The notes below the pieces were generated by a model. That model did not search any database and was not told the DNA's origin. It saw nothing but the letters and a program-made list of their open reading frames with translations. Below are positions 35,070-43,807 of a DNA stretch of 64,000 nucleotides, in pieces (within the stretch, counting starts at the first letter, position 1; every line of letters begins with the position of its first letter). The translations under genes and the position numbers were made by a program. This stretch comes from Nisaea nitritireducens (GTDB lineage: Bacteria > Pseudomonadota > Alphaproteobacteria > Thalassobaculales > Thalassobaculaceae): the NCBI RefSeq assembly GCF_014904795.1, contig NZ_JACZFS010000017.1:62001-126000 (forward strand), given 5' to 3'.

Positions 35070-36014
35070 GTGGCAGAAAAACCTCACGTCCTGATCCCCG
35101 CCCCCTATTACAAGCCGGCAATGGACCGGCTGGACGAGATCGCCACCACGCACCACCTGTACAGCGCGCCGGACCCGAAAAAGATGCTGGCCGAGGTCGG
35201 TGAGAAATGCGTTGCCTTCGCCACCTTCATGAAGTGCGACCCGCCGCTGCTGGACCAGGTGCCGAACGCCAAGCTGATCGCCAATTTCGGTGTTGGCTAC
35301 GACGCCATCGACATAGAGGATGCTAACCGCCGGGGCATAAAGGTCACCAACACGCCCGACGTGCTGAACGACTGCGTCGCCGACCTCGCTCTCGGCCTGC
35401 TGATCTCCGCCCGCCGTCATATTGTCGACGCGGACCGTTTCGTCCGGGCCGGACAGTGGCCGGTGAAGAAGCAATACCCTTTCGTGAACAAGGTACATCA
35501 CTCCAAGGTCGGTATCGTCGGTCTCGGTCGCATCGGACTCGAAATCGCCGATCGCTGCGCCGCGTTCAAGATGGACATTTCCTATCACAACCGGTCCATG
35601 AAACCGGACGCGCCCTATCGCTACTACCCCGATCTGGTGAAAATGGCCCAGGACGTGGAAATCATGGTGGTGATCACGCCGGGCGGTGCCGCCACCAACA
35701 ATCTGGTGAACGAGGCAGTGCTGGAAGCTCTTGGGCCGCAAGGCCTGCTCGTGAATGTCGCCCGCGGCTCTGTCGTTGATATGGATGCCCTGATTGCCTG
35801 CCTGAAGGACGGCCGCCTCGGTGCTGCCGGACTCGACGTCTATCCGGACGAGCCGAATGTGCCGGAAGAACTGTTCGGCATGACAGAGAACGTGGTGCTC
35901 ACCCCGCACATCGCCAGCGCTACGCACGACACCCGCATGGCCATGGGCATGCTGGTCTATGACAACATCAAAGCCCACTTGGCAGGCGAGGACCTGCTGA
36001 CGCCTGTCAACTGA
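35070..36014 (+). CDS. D-isomer-specific 2-hydroxyacid dehydrogenase (hydroxypyruvate/glyoxylate reductase type)
   Basis: The 314-residue NAD(P)H-dependent enzyme has the Rossmann motif VGIVGLGRIGLEIADRC, the catalytic Arg in VNVARGSVVD, the Glu in DVYPDEPNVPEELF and the His in LTPHIASATHDTR. It reduces 2-keto acids such as glyoxylate or hydroxypyruvate. The start is GTG 35070 with AAAAGGAAA upstream. It may belong to the same transcript as DUF924. Substrate choice among GhrB-like activities is not resolved. Confidence 0.9.
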   Translation: MAEKPHVLIPAPYYKPAMDRLDEIATTHHLYSAPDPKKMLAEVGEKCVAFATFMKCDPPLLDQVPNAKLIANFGVGYDAIDIEDANRRGIKVTNTPDVLNDCVADLALGLLISARRHIVDADRFVRAGQWPVKKQYPFVNKVHHSKVGIVGLGRIGLEIADRCAAFKMDISYHNRSMKPDAPYRYYPDLVKMAQDVEIMVVITPGGAATNNLVNEAVLEALGPQGLLVNVARGSVVDMDALIACLKDGRLGAAGLDVYPDEPNVPEELFGMTENVVLTPHIASATHDTRMAMGMLVYDNIKAHLAGEDLLTPVN

Positions 36015-36024
36015 GCCTTATTGA

Positions 36025-36879
36025 TCAGGCGCGGGAGAAGGCGCGGCGCAGACTGTCGCTCATAGTAGCGCACAGCTCCGGATTGCCGCCCTCTCCCCGC
36101 TCGATCACCAGATAGGATGGCGGTAGATCCGAAAACCCGTCAGCGGGCGAAAGCATGACCAAGTCGTCATGGATCGCGGAGCGGTTCAGGACACCCACAG
36201 CAATCCCCGCTCGAATGGCCGCAGCCACGCCAACGGCGGTTTCGCTGGAATAGACGATACGGTACCGCCGCCCGCTGTCCCGCAACGATGAGATTGCGAC
36301 GTCCCGCCACCAGCAGGCCCTGTCGAAGAGAGCAACCGGCAACGGATCGTCCTGCTGCACGGAATGCGCACGGGAAGCCGCCCAGCCGATTGGCTCGGCC
36401 CAGAGCTGCTCCATGCCGGGCCCGACGCTGCCAACTTCGTGGACCGCAAGGTCCAGCTGACCTTCCGCCAATGCCTTCGGGAATCCTGCACTGAAGGAGC
36501 AATGCACGCTGAGTTCGACACCGGGATATGTCCGGGCAAAATCGGCCACCACACGTGAGAGCCGGCCTTCACGATCATCGTCGGGAATACCTACCCTCAG
36601 CTTCCCCGTCAGCACGCTCCCCGTCAGATCCGCCAGGGTTTCATCAAGCTGGCGCACCACACCGCGCGCCACCGGCTCCAGTTTCTCACCGGTCGCCGTC
36701 AGACGCACACCACGGCCGTGACGTTCGAACACATCAGCCCCGAGCAGGGCTTCAAGCTTTGCGATCTGGGTACTGGCGGCGGACTGGGACCTGTAGATCC
36801 GCGCCGCGCCGCCGACAAAACTTCCCGCATCACTGATTGCGAGGAAAGTCCGCAGCAGATCGCTATCGAGATGAGACAT
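36025..36879 (-). CDS. LysR-type transcriptional regulator
   Basis: The 284-residue protein has an N-terminal winged helix (LDSDLLRTFLAISDAGSFVGGAARIYRSQSAASTQIAKLEALLGADVFERHGRGVRLTATG) and a C-terminal two-lobed effector domain (GKLRVGIPDDDREGRLSRVVADFA). ATG 36879 is the best start; a TTG at 36888 is in frame. It is divergent from the permease gene, as is common for LysR regulators and their target. The shared 100-base region has the direct repeat AAACCAAT at 36882 and 36895. The effector is unknown. Confidence 0.9.
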   Translation of the reverse strand: MSHLDSDLLRTFLAISDAGSFVGGAARIYRSQSAASTQIAKLEALLGADVFERHGRGVRLTATGEKLEPVARGVVRQLDETLADLTGSVLTGKLRVGIPDDDREGRLSRVVADFARTYPGVELSVHCSFSAGFPKALAEGQLDLAVHEVGSVGPGMEQLWAEPIGWAASRAHSVQQDDPLPVALFDRACWWRDVAISSLRDSGRRYRIVYSSETAVGVAAAIRAGIAVGVLNRSAIHDDLVMLSPADGFSDLPPSYLVIERGEGGNPELCATMSDSLRRAFSRA

Positions 36880-36981
36880 ACAAACCAATCGATAAAACCA
36901 ATACCTGCCTTCAATATTATTCGTTTTTCAAAACGCTTCTCAAGCAGCAATCTGATCTGGACACCTTCCGGAGACGAGACA

Positions 36982-38001
36982 TTGAGCGATTGCGCATCCA
37001 CCAGGCCAACCATGGGCCGCCGGACCATCTGGACGTTTGGCGCAATCTTCGCCACCCTGCTCGGACTTGCGCTGGTTTTCCCGTCCCTGAGCATGGAAAC
37101 ATTTCAGTTCGTTGGCTGGAGCCTTCTGGAAGTTTCCCCACTCGTCATTCCCGGCGTGCTGCTTTCAGCCTGGGTCCGGGCCAGTGGCGCCAGCGGACGA
37201 ATATCCGAGATCTTCAGGGGCAATATGCACCGCACCGTCCTGGCTGCGGCGGCGGTAGGCGCAGTCACGCCGGTCTGCGGCATCTCCGTCTTGCCTCTGA
37301 TGGTCGGGCTGCTTGCCGGCGGCGTCCCGCTCGCCCCGGTCATGGCATTCTGGCTTTCCTCGCCGGTCACCGACCCGGCCATGCTGGCTACGACCGCCGC
37401 CACCCTCGGTGTCGAATTTGCTGTCGGTAAAACGCTCGCCGCCTTCTGTATCGGGCTGGCCGGAGGAAGTCTGACGGCAATGATGGCGCACAAGCCCTGG
37501 GCCATGGCGGCATTACGGGACAACTCAATCGTCGGCAGTCTCGGCCAGGTCTGCCAGACAAACGGCTTCACCCCTGCGATCTGGAAGGATGCAGAAAACA
37601 GAACGGGCTTCTATCGTGAGATCCGGGCGACGACGCGCCTCATCCTGATCTGTCTGATCCCGGCCTTCGCCATGGAGCATCTGCTCGGCTATATGCTGAC
37701 GCCGGAAGCCCTCTCCGCCTATGTCGGCTCGGGCAACTGGTGGTCGATACCGTTGGCAGTGCTGATCGGCGGGCCGCTCTACCTCGACGGCTTCGCCGCG
37801 CTGCCCCTGACGCGCTCCCTGCTGGACCATGGCATGTCGCCAGGAGCGGCCATGGGCTTTCTGGTCTCGGGCGGTGTCGTCAGCATTTACGGGGCGATGG
37901 CGATCCTGCCCGTTCTGAAGCTGAAGCCCTTCCTGCTCTACCTGATCGTCGCCCTTACCGGCTCGCTCGCCGCAGGATGGGCCTTTGACATGATTATGTA
38001 G
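36982..38001 (+). CDS. Permease of the ArsP/DUF318 (PF03773) family
   Basis: The roughly 339-residue protein has about eight membrane helices in two similar halves: VIPGVLLSAWVRASGASGRI, GAVTPVCGISVLPLMVGLLAGGVPLAPVMAFWLSSPVTDPAML, then SIPLAVLIGGPLYLDGFAALPLTRSLLDHGMSPGAAMGFLVSGG. Some members export methylated arsenicals; most are uncharacterised. The TVCxxS-like Cys in TPVCGIS could bind a soft ligand. The start is placed at TTG 36982 behind GGAG; ATG 37012 is the alternative. It is divergent from the LysR gene, which may regulate it. Confidence 0.75.
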   Translation: MSDCASTRPTMGRRTIWTFGAIFATLLGLALVFPSLSMETFQFVGWSLLEVSPLVIPGVLLSAWVRASGASGRISEIFRGNMHRTVLAAAAVGAVTPVCGISVLPLMVGLLAGGVPLAPVMAFWLSSPVTDPAMLATTAATLGVEFAVGKTLAAFCIGLAGGSLTAMMAHKPWAMAALRDNSIVGSLGQVCQTNGFTPAIWKDAENRTGFYREIRATTRLILICLIPAFAMEHLLGYMLTPEALSAYVGSGNWWSIPLAVLIGGPLYLDGFAALPLTRSLLDHGMSPGAAMGFLVSGGVVSIYGAMAILPVLKLKPFLLYLIVALTGSLAAGWAFDMIM

Positions 38002-38005
38002 GGCT

Positions 38006-38464
38006 TCAGCCCTCGCCGGTCGGTCCGGCGAGCTTCATCAGACCCGCTCTGACATCGTCGGGAATCGGCATTGATTTGCGGGCCTGCATGTCGAAGCAGA
38101 CACCGACCACGCGGGCCAGGCCGGTGACCTCGCCGTTGAACAGTATGGCCTGACGCATGACGAGAGAACTGTTCCCCAGTTTCTCGATCCGGGTGCCGAC
38201 GCGAACCTGCCCCGGATAGTGCATTTCCTTCAGGTAATCGACCTCGATCCGGGCCACCACCCAGGAGAAACCGCCCCGGTTCCCGCCATACATTTCGCCG
38301 GCCGCATCCGCGAACAGCATCACACGAGCGGACTCCAGATACACTCCGATCGCGTTGTTGTTCACATGGCCGACGGGATCCAGATCGGCGAAGCGGATTT
38401 TCTCCTCGATCCAGTAGCTGTAGCTATCGGCATCGCGTTCGTCGAAGCTTTCGAAATCACTCAT
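38006..38464 (-). CDS. Acyl-CoA thioesterase, 4HBT (YbgC/FadM-like) family
   Basis: The 152-residue hotdog-fold protein shows EEKIRFADLDPVGHVNNNAIGVYLESARVMLF, with the Asp catalytic residue of the 4-hydroxybenzoyl-CoA thioesterase family, and WVVARIEVDYLKEMHYPGQVRVGTRIEKLGNSSLVMRQAI. It hydrolyses acyl-CoA in the cytoplasm. The start at 38464 follows GGGGACGG. It comes after the terminator of the TAXI-TRAP operon (38480-38507) and so has its own promoter. It converges with the permease gene. Confidence 0.9.
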   Translation of the reverse strand: MSDFESFDERDADSYSYWIEEKIRFADLDPVGHVNNNAIGVYLESARVMLFADAAGEMYGGNRGGFSWVVARIEVDYLKEMHYPGQVRVGTRIEKLGNSSLVMRQAILFNGEVTGLARVVGVCFDMQARKSMPIPDDVRAGLMKLAGPTGEG

Positions 38465-38479
38465 TCCGTCCCCGCATAC

Positions 38480-38507
38480 AAAAAGGGCCGCGCACAATGC
38501 GCGCCCC
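38480..38507 (-). terminator. Rho-independent terminator of the TAXI-TRAP operon
   Basis: On the minus strand GGGGCGCGCA-TTG-TGCGCGGCCC forms a hairpin (three pairs, one mismatch, then six pairs) followed by TTTTT. It lies between the small membrane gene (stop at 38529) and the thioesterase gene (start at 38464). Confidence 0.85.
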
Positions 38508-38528
38508 TGATGCTCGTGTCCGTCCGGC

Positions 38529-38753
38529 TCAATCGCCGTCGGGTTCAGGCAGGTCCTCGCGCGTGACGCGGTCGCCCGGACGGTAATCGAGGATCACCGA
38601 AAAAACCAGCAACACCGCCATCGCCATCGTGATGCCGACGAAAATATTAAATTGGCTGACATGCAGGTGATAAATGCCGGTCAGGAAGAAGCAGACAGCA
38701 ACGACCGCGAAAAGCAGCCAGTGCCGGGCCTTGCCGAGAAATATCTCACTCAT
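38529..38753 (-). CDS. Small two-helix membrane protein of the TAXI-TRAP operon
   Basis: The 74-residue protein starts MSEIFLGKARHWLLFAVVAVCFFLTGIYHLHVSQFNIFVGITMAMAVLLVFSVILDYRPGDRV and contains two membrane helices with a short periplasmic loop, then an acidic tail (DLPEPDGD). GGAG precedes ATG 38753. Its start lies ten bases beyond the stop of the large permease gene and a terminator follows, so it is the last gene of the operon. I know no assigned function; a small extra subunit of the transporter is the natural guess. Confidence 0.8.
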   Translation of the reverse strand: MSEIFLGKARHWLLFAVVAVCFFLTGIYHLHVSQFNIFVGITMAMAVLLVFSVILDYRPGDRVTREDLPEPDGD

Positions 38754-38763
38754 CTCACATCTC

Positions 38764-40785
38764 CTACCGTGCTGGCTGAACGGCGGGAACAGCGCGCCGC
38801 CAAACATAGATCGAACCGGAAGCAACCAGCCCGACACCAACGATGAGAACACCCGGAACACCAAACGGACTACCCGTGACCGGCACCATCAGGAACAGGG
38901 CCGAGACCAGGAACACAGCGCGTTGCAGCGGTCCGATCCGCCCCCGGCACCAGCCTTCGAGGCCAAACGAAAGCACCCAGAGTCCGAACAGCACCAGCGC
39001 GGTCGAAGTGAGCGTCATCCAGGTCGGCCCCTCAACCAGCAACGATGGGTTATAGACGAAAGCAAAGGGCACCAGGTATTTCGCAACCCCGACTTTCGTC
39101 GCCTCGAACGCCGTTGCCATAGGCGGTGTTCGGGCTATGGCAGCTCCCGCAAAGGCCGCCAGCGCCACAGGAGGCGTGATGGTCGAGACCACACCGAAGT
39201 AGAAGGCGAACATATGCGCCGCGATCGGATTCACGCCGATCTTCTCCAGTGACGGCACGATCAGTGCGGCGACGGTGATATAGACGGCTGTCGTCGTCAT
39301 CCCCATGCCGAGCAGGATCGCGGCGACCGCGGTCATGCTCAGAAGCAACGCAAGATTGCCACCGGACAGCTCGATCACCGACTGGGTGAACTTCAGGCCG
39401 AAGCCGGAAGCGAAGATCGAGCCGATGATGATCCCCGCACAGGCGCAGGCGACCGATACCGCTACCGTTGACCGTACGCCGGATTCAAAAGCCGCGAGGA
39501 TATCGACGGGACTCATCCGGGTGTGAGGGTTGATGAAACTGAGCGCGATCAGGCTGAGAATGCCCCAGAAGGCGGATTTCATCGGCGTATAACCGACCAT
39601 CAGGAAGGCGATCAGGATGGCAAGCGACAACAGCAGGTGCCAGCCACCCTTGAACACTTCCCAAGCCTGCGGCAGGCGCTCGACCGGAATGCTCTGGATG
39701 CCGTGTTTCTCGGCTTCCAGATGCACCATGAAATAGACGGTGACGAAATACAGGAAGGCCGGAATGGCAGCGGCGATGATCACCGTGAAATAACTGACCT
39801 GCAGGTTCTCCGCGATGATGAAGGCGGCAGCCCCCATGATCGGCGGCGTGATCTGCCCGCCGGACGAGGCACAGGCCTCCACGGCGGCGGCGAAACGGCC
39901 GCGGTAGCCGGTCTTCTGCATCAGCGGAATGGTGAAGGACCCGGTGGTCACCACATTGGCGACGGCGGAGCCGGAGACGGTTCCCATGAAAGCGCTCGAA
40001 AGGGTCGCAGCCTTGGCCGGACCGCCGACACGGTGTCCCGTGAGAGCAACCGCAAGGTCGATGAAAAAGCGCCCGGCTCCGGACCTGATCAGGATGGCGC
40101 CAAAGACGATGAAGAGCACGATGTAGGTCGACGCCACATAGAGCGGAATGCCGAACACGCCATTGCTGCTCATGAACATGGTGTCGATATATTTCGAGAA
40201 CCGGGTCGGCGGCCCATAGAAGATCCCGAAGAAATAGTGCGAATAGAGTGTGTGCACGACGAAAAACCCGGTCACGCAGACCATGGCCAGACCAACGGCC
40301 CTACGCGTGCTCTCAAGCACCAGCCCGATCAGTATTGCGCCGAAGAACATATCCAGGGGCTCCTTGGAGCCGAGACGCATATGGAAAGCGTCGATGTCCA
40401 AAAGCGTCCAAACCTGAATCACGATCACGAATCCGACAAGGATCATATCGATGCCGAAGCCCGCAGCGCGCAACACATTACGCGGATCGCCGGGCAGCAA
40501 GATCGGGTCCTTGTGGCTTTTACGGAAGAGCGGATTGACCAGAACCGCCAGGGCCAGCATCACCGTCAAATGGATGGATCGGAAGGAACGTCCCTCCGGC
40601 GTGCCGTACAGCGCGACATAGAGATGGAACAGCGCCAGCGCGATGCTGATGGTGCAGCAAACGAGCGTGACGATATAGACAAGGTTCACGCGCCGGGAGA
40701 CGAGAAGGTCTTCAAGGAAAGAGTATTCCTTGACCTCATCGTACTCTAAGCGCCCCGCCGGCGCGGGCTGGCTGGATTCGCTCAT
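38764..40785 (-). CDS. TRAP transporter fused membrane subunits (TAXI type, DctQM fusion)
   Basis: The 673-residue inner-membrane protein has about 15-18 helices. Residues 45-180 correspond to a DctQ-like part and the rest to the large DctM part (FSKYIDTMFMSSNGVFGIPLYVASTYIVLFIVFGAIL, GGPAKAATLSSAFMGTVSGSAVANVVTTGSFTIPLM, ACASSGGQITPPIMGAAAFI). Such fused 4TM/12TM permeases work with TAXI binding proteins and use a sodium or proton gradient. The start at 40785 is uncertain because the Shine-Dalgarno is weak. It follows the TAXI gene across a strong hairpin. Confidence 0.93.
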   Translation of the reverse strand: MSESSQPAPAGRLEYDEVKEYSFLEDLLVSRRVNLVYIVTLVCCTISIALALFHLYVALYGTPEGRSFRSIHLTVMLALAVLVNPLFRKSHKDPILLPGDPRNVLRAAGFGIDMILVGFVIVIQVWTLLDIDAFHMRLGSKEPLDMFFGAILIGLVLESTRRAVGLAMVCVTGFFVVHTLYSHYFFGIFYGPPTRFSKYIDTMFMSSNGVFGIPLYVASTYIVLFIVFGAILIRSGAGRFFIDLAVALTGHRVGGPAKAATLSSAFMGTVSGSAVANVVTTGSFTIPLMQKTGYRGRFAAAVEACASSGGQITPPIMGAAAFIIAENLQVSYFTVIIAAAIPAFLYFVTVYFMVHLEAEKHGIQSIPVERLPQAWEVFKGGWHLLLSLAILIAFLMVGYTPMKSAFWGILSLIALSFINPHTRMSPVDILAAFESGVRSTVAVSVACACAGIIIGSIFASGFGLKFTQSVIELSGGNLALLLSMTAVAAILLGMGMTTTAVYITVAALIVPSLEKIGVNPIAAHMFAFYFGVVSTITPPVALAAFAGAAIARTPPMATAFEATKVGVAKYLVPFAFVYNPSLLVEGPTWMTLTSTALVLFGLWVLSFGLEGWCRGRIGPLQRAVFLVSALFLMVPVTGSPFGVPGVLIVGVGLVASGSIYVWRRAVPAVQPAR

Positions 40786-40812
40786 GATCGGTCCGATGTT
40801 CTGAAAGAAGGT

Positions 40813-40840
40813 CATGGACCGGGGCGAACCCCGGTCCATG
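40813..40840 (-). promoter_or_regulatory. Intercistronic 12-bp hairpin with UUCG tetraloop
   Basis: CATGGACCGGGG (40813-40824) and CCCCGGTCCATG (40829-40840) are exact complements around CGAA, which reads TTCG on the transcribed minus strand. A UUCG-capped 12-bp stem is very stable. It lies between the binding-protein gene and the permease gene and has no T-run. It probably protects the 3' end of the binding-protein message or slows decay, giving more binding protein than permease. Confidence 0.7.
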
Positions 40841-40858
40841 CATAAGAGTTAGCTTAGC

Positions 40859-41824
40859 TTAGCTGCCGGTTTTGACACCAAGCTCGTCGTAGCACTTCTG
40901 CGCACCCGGATGGACCGGGATGGCCGCGCCGTTCAGAGCGTTCTCCACCTTCACGCGGTTCCACACTTTCTTCACTTCGGCGAAGGCAGCATGGTTTTTC
41001 CAGAAGGACTTGCACATCTGGTAGACGGTTTCATCCGGCAGGTCCTTGCTCACCACCATGTTGGTGACGATACCGAGGGACGGGATGTCGCTGGACAGGC
41101 CTTCATATGCAGCCTTCGGAATCGAGCCCGTGATGAAACCCGGGTTGTCGTTCAGGATCTGCTTCATCTTGTCGTCAGACAGACCAATGAAACGGATGCC
41201 CGGGCTGTGCTGCAGCTCAATGAAGGAGGCCTGCGGCACCGAGGTCGCCGCCATAAAGACATCGACGTGGCCGTCTTTCATCAGCGCAACAGATTCGGTG
41301 TAGCTCACATAGTGAACCGTACCGCCGTTTTCCTTGATTTTGGCGAAGTCGAAACCGTAGGCCTTCAGGATCGACTCGGCGAACGCGGTACCGGTCCAGC
41401 CGGCCTTACCCGGGCTGACATTGGCGGCCTTCATGTCGTCAAAGGTCTTGATCGGTGAATCGGCTCGCACCGCAACCTGGAAGGTTGCCGGATAAAGCGT
41501 TGCGAAGTGGCGGACATTTTCATGCTTTTTGGTGAATTTTCCGCGCCCGGCAAAGCCGTTGTAAGACGTGTGAGCGTAGGACCAGCCGATTTCCGCATCG
41601 CCGCCATCAACGGCCTTCACGTTGGAAATGCCGCCACCGGACGTGTTGGACGTCGAGATACCGGGCACTTCATCACCGAGTACCTGCATGATTTTGGCGC
41701 CCAGCGGATACCAGGAACCGCCGGCGGGGCCGGACACCATGCGGACAAATGTATCGGCGTCTGCGGCAGTGCCTGCAAAGGCCAACGGGGCAGCGACAAG
41801 CGCTGCCTTCAAGACATGCTTCAT
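40859..41824 (-). CDS. TAXI-family TRAP transporter solute-binding protein
   Basis: The 321-residue periplasmic protein has a signal peptide (MKHVLKAALVAAPLAFAGTAADA) and the TAXI fold: FVRMVSGPAGGSWYPLGAKIMQVLGDEVPGISTSNTSGGGISNVKAVDGGDAEIGWSYAHTSY and ALMKDGHVDVFMAATSVPQASFIEL. It captures a solute for the fused permease. GGGAGGAAATT precedes ATG 41824. The IlvD/Edd dehydratase gene lies 189 bases upstream, which hints at a sugar acid as substrate, but known TAXI ligands include glutamate-like acids. Confidence 0.93.
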   Translation of the reverse strand: MKHVLKAALVAAPLAFAGTAADADTFVRMVSGPAGGSWYPLGAKIMQVLGDEVPGISTSNTSGGGISNVKAVDGGDAEIGWSYAHTSYNGFAGRGKFTKKHENVRHFATLYPATFQVAVRADSPIKTFDDMKAANVSPGKAGWTGTAFAESILKAYGFDFAKIKENGGTVHYVSYTESVALMKDGHVDVFMAATSVPQASFIELQHSPGIRFIGLSDDKMKQILNDNPGFITGSIPKAAYEGLSSDIPSLGIVTNMVVSKDLPDETVYQMCKSFWKNHAAFAEVKKVWNRVKVENALNGAAIPVHPGAQKCYDELGVKTGS

Positions 41825-41971
41825 AATTTCCTCCCATTGAGCGCGACCTTGTGGCCGCTTTCGTGACGCCCCCCTGGAAAAGGGAAGCAATCTCGGCGCC
41901 CATACTTCAGGACAAGGACGTCCGGTGCAAGTGCGGGCGCTAAGGAGATTGCCTCTTTAACGGAAAGATGA

Positions 41972-41997
41972 CGGCGACATTTGCGAATATGTCGCCG
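41972..41997 (-). terminator. Hairpin after the IlvD/Edd dehydratase gene
   Basis: CGGCGACAT (41972-41980) pairs with ATGTCGCCG (41989-41997), with an 8-base loop, 17 bases past the dehydratase stop codon. On the minus strand it is followed by TCATCTTTCC, only partly T-rich. It is probably a partial terminator between the dehydratase and the transporter operon. Confidence 0.5.
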
Positions 41998-42013
41998 GAA
42001 TATATGCGTACTT

Positions 42014-43738
42014 CTAGTGGATTTCCGGCTCGGGCGTTGGCGCCGTGCCTTCCAGCACGTCGAAGTCGCAGCCCTTGTCCGCCTGGGTGATATGGGCCGC
42101 ATAGATCGCCCCGAAACCACGCGCGAATTTCGCTTCCGGGGCTTTCCAGGCGGCCTTCCGGGTCGCGAGTTCCGCCTCATCCACAAGCAATTCCAGCGTA
42201 CGCCCCGGAATATCGAGGGCAATCATGTCACCGTCCCGGACAAGAGCCAGCGGGCCGCCGACGAAGCTTTCAGGCGCCACATGCAGCACGCAGGTGCCGT
42301 AGCTGGTTCCGCTCATCCGCGCGTCCGAGATCCGCACCATGTCGCGAACGCCTTGCTCCAGCAGCTTCTTCGGAATAGGCAACATGCCCCATTCCGGCAT
42401 ACCCGGGCCGCCCTGCGGACCGGCATTCTGCAGCACGAGGACCGAGTCCTTCGTCACAGGCAGGTCCGGATCGTCGATCCGTGCCGCCATATCATTGTAA
42501 TCCTTGAACACTACGGCCGGGCCGGTATGTGTATGCAGTGACGGATCGGCGGCGATGTGCTTGATGATCGCACCACCCGGCGCCAGATTGCCACGCAACA
42601 CAGCGAGGCCGCCCTCGGCCGAAAGCGCGTTGCCCCGCCGCCGGATGACGTCCTCATTATGGATATCTTTGCCCTCGATGTTCTCGCCCAGGGTCTTGCC
42701 GTTCACGGTCATGCAGTCGAGATGCAGGATGTCCTTCATTTCGTTCAGCAGCCCCGCGAGGCCACCGGCATAGAAGAAGTCCTCCATCAGGTATTTGCCC
42801 GACGGCCGGATATTGGCGAGGAACGGTGTGCGTTTGGAAATCTCGTCAAACCGCTCGAGATCAAGCTCGACGCCGAGACGCCCGGCCATGGCGATCAAAT
42901 GTACCACCGCGTTGGTGGAGCCACCCATCGCCATCACCGTGGTGATGGCATTCTCGAACGACTTCTCGGTGAACACGTCGGAAGGTTTGACGTCTTCCCA
43001 AACCATGTCGACGATCCTGCGCCCGCAACGGGTCGCCATCCGGGCATGGTTACTGTCGGCAGCCGGTATAGAGCCCGCATCGGCAAGCGTCAGACCGAGC
43101 GCCTCGGCGGCGCACATCATCGTCGCCGCCGTTCCCATGGTCATGCAGGTGCCGGGCGTCCGGGCGATGCCGTCCTCGATCTCTTCCCAGTCATCCTCGG
43201 TGATGTTCCCGGCGCGCAATTCGGCCCAGTATTTCCAGGTATCGCTGCCGGACCCGAGCGTCTTGCCGCGCCAGTTGCCGCGCAGCATCGGGCCCGCGGG
43301 CACGAAAAGCGCCGGAATGTTCATGCTGGCCGCGCCCATGAAGAGCGCAGGCGTGGTCTTGTCGCAGCCGCCAAGCAACACAGCCCCGTCGCAGGGATAG
43401 GAGCGCAACAGCTCTTCCGTCTCCAGCGCCAGCAAGTTGCGATACATCATCGTGGTCGGCTTCTGGAACGGCTCGGAGAGCGAGATCGCCGGCATCTCGA
43501 CCGGGAAACCTCCAGCCTGCCAGACGCCGCGCTTCACTTCTTCGGCGCGGTCGCGAAAATGGGTGTGACACGGGTTGATATCGGACCAGGTATTGATGAT
43601 CGCAATGACCGGCTTCCCGGCCCAGTCTTCGCGGGCATAGCCCATCTGCTTCGCTCTGGAGCGGTGCCCGAACGAGCGCAGGTCGTCGACCCCATACCAG
43701 CGGTAACTCCGCAATTCCTCATAGGATTTGCGCGCCAT
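42014..43738 (-). CDS. IlvD/Edd family dehydratase, probable L-arabinonate (sugar-acid) dehydratase
   Basis: The 574-residue iron-sulfur enzyme shows NTWSDINPCHTHFRDRAEEVKRGV (first Cys ligand), LLGGCDKTTPALFMGAASMNIPALFVPAGPM, GTCMTMGTAATMMCAAEALGL and the C-terminal RISDARMSGTSYGTCVLHV. The N-terminal YRWYGVDDLRSFGHRSRAKQMGY is characteristic of the L-arabonate/D-xylonate group rather than of dihydroxyacid dehydratase IlvD. It would make 2-keto-3-deoxy-pentonate, the substrate of the FAH-family enzyme at 2.8 kb. AATGGGAGGAATTC precedes ATG 43738. The TAXI-TRAP genes follow. Confidence 0.9.
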   Translation of the reverse strand: MARKSYEELRSYRWYGVDDLRSFGHRSRAKQMGYAREDWAGKPVIAIINTWSDINPCHTHFRDRAEEVKRGVWQAGGFPVEMPAISLSEPFQKPTTMMYRNLLALETEELLRSYPCDGAVLLGGCDKTTPALFMGAASMNIPALFVPAGPMLRGNWRGKTLGSGSDTWKYWAELRAGNITEDDWEEIEDGIARTPGTCMTMGTAATMMCAAEALGLTLADAGSIPAADSNHARMATRCGRRIVDMVWEDVKPSDVFTEKSFENAITTVMAMGGSTNAVVHLIAMAGRLGVELDLERFDEISKRTPFLANIRPSGKYLMEDFFYAGGLAGLLNEMKDILHLDCMTVNGKTLGENIEGKDIHNEDVIRRRGNALSAEGGLAVLRGNLAPGGAIIKHIAADPSLHTHTGPAVVFKDYNDMAARIDDPDLPVTKDSVLVLQNAGPQGGPGMPEWGMLPIPKKLLEQGVRDMVRISDARMSGTSYGTCVLHVAPESFVGGPLALVRDGDMIALDIPGRTLELLVDEAELATRKAAWKAPEAKFARGFGAIYAAHITQADKGCDFDVLEGTAPTPEPEIH

Positions 43739-43807
43739 GAATTCCTCCCATTATCTCCGCCGTATGAAGCCCGCGGCGGGCCGGGTCCGCCTTTTCGGCG
43801 TGTTCTT

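Noticed and set aside
36880-36981. AAACCAAT direct repeats between the LysR and permease genes as a defined LysR operator
   Set aside because: Eight-base repeats 13 bases apart are suggestive but lack the T-N11-A dyad, so I list them only as a detail of the LysR entry.
40785-40839. An earlier start (40839) for the TRAP permease
   Set aside because: The start would lie inside the UUCG hairpin and adds residues not seen in the family; ATG 40785 matches the usual N-terminus better.
40847-40862. TTAGC triple repeat near the TAXI stop codon as a functional repeat
   Set aside because: Three short copies overlapping a stop codon are within chance and have no counterpart elsewhere in the window.
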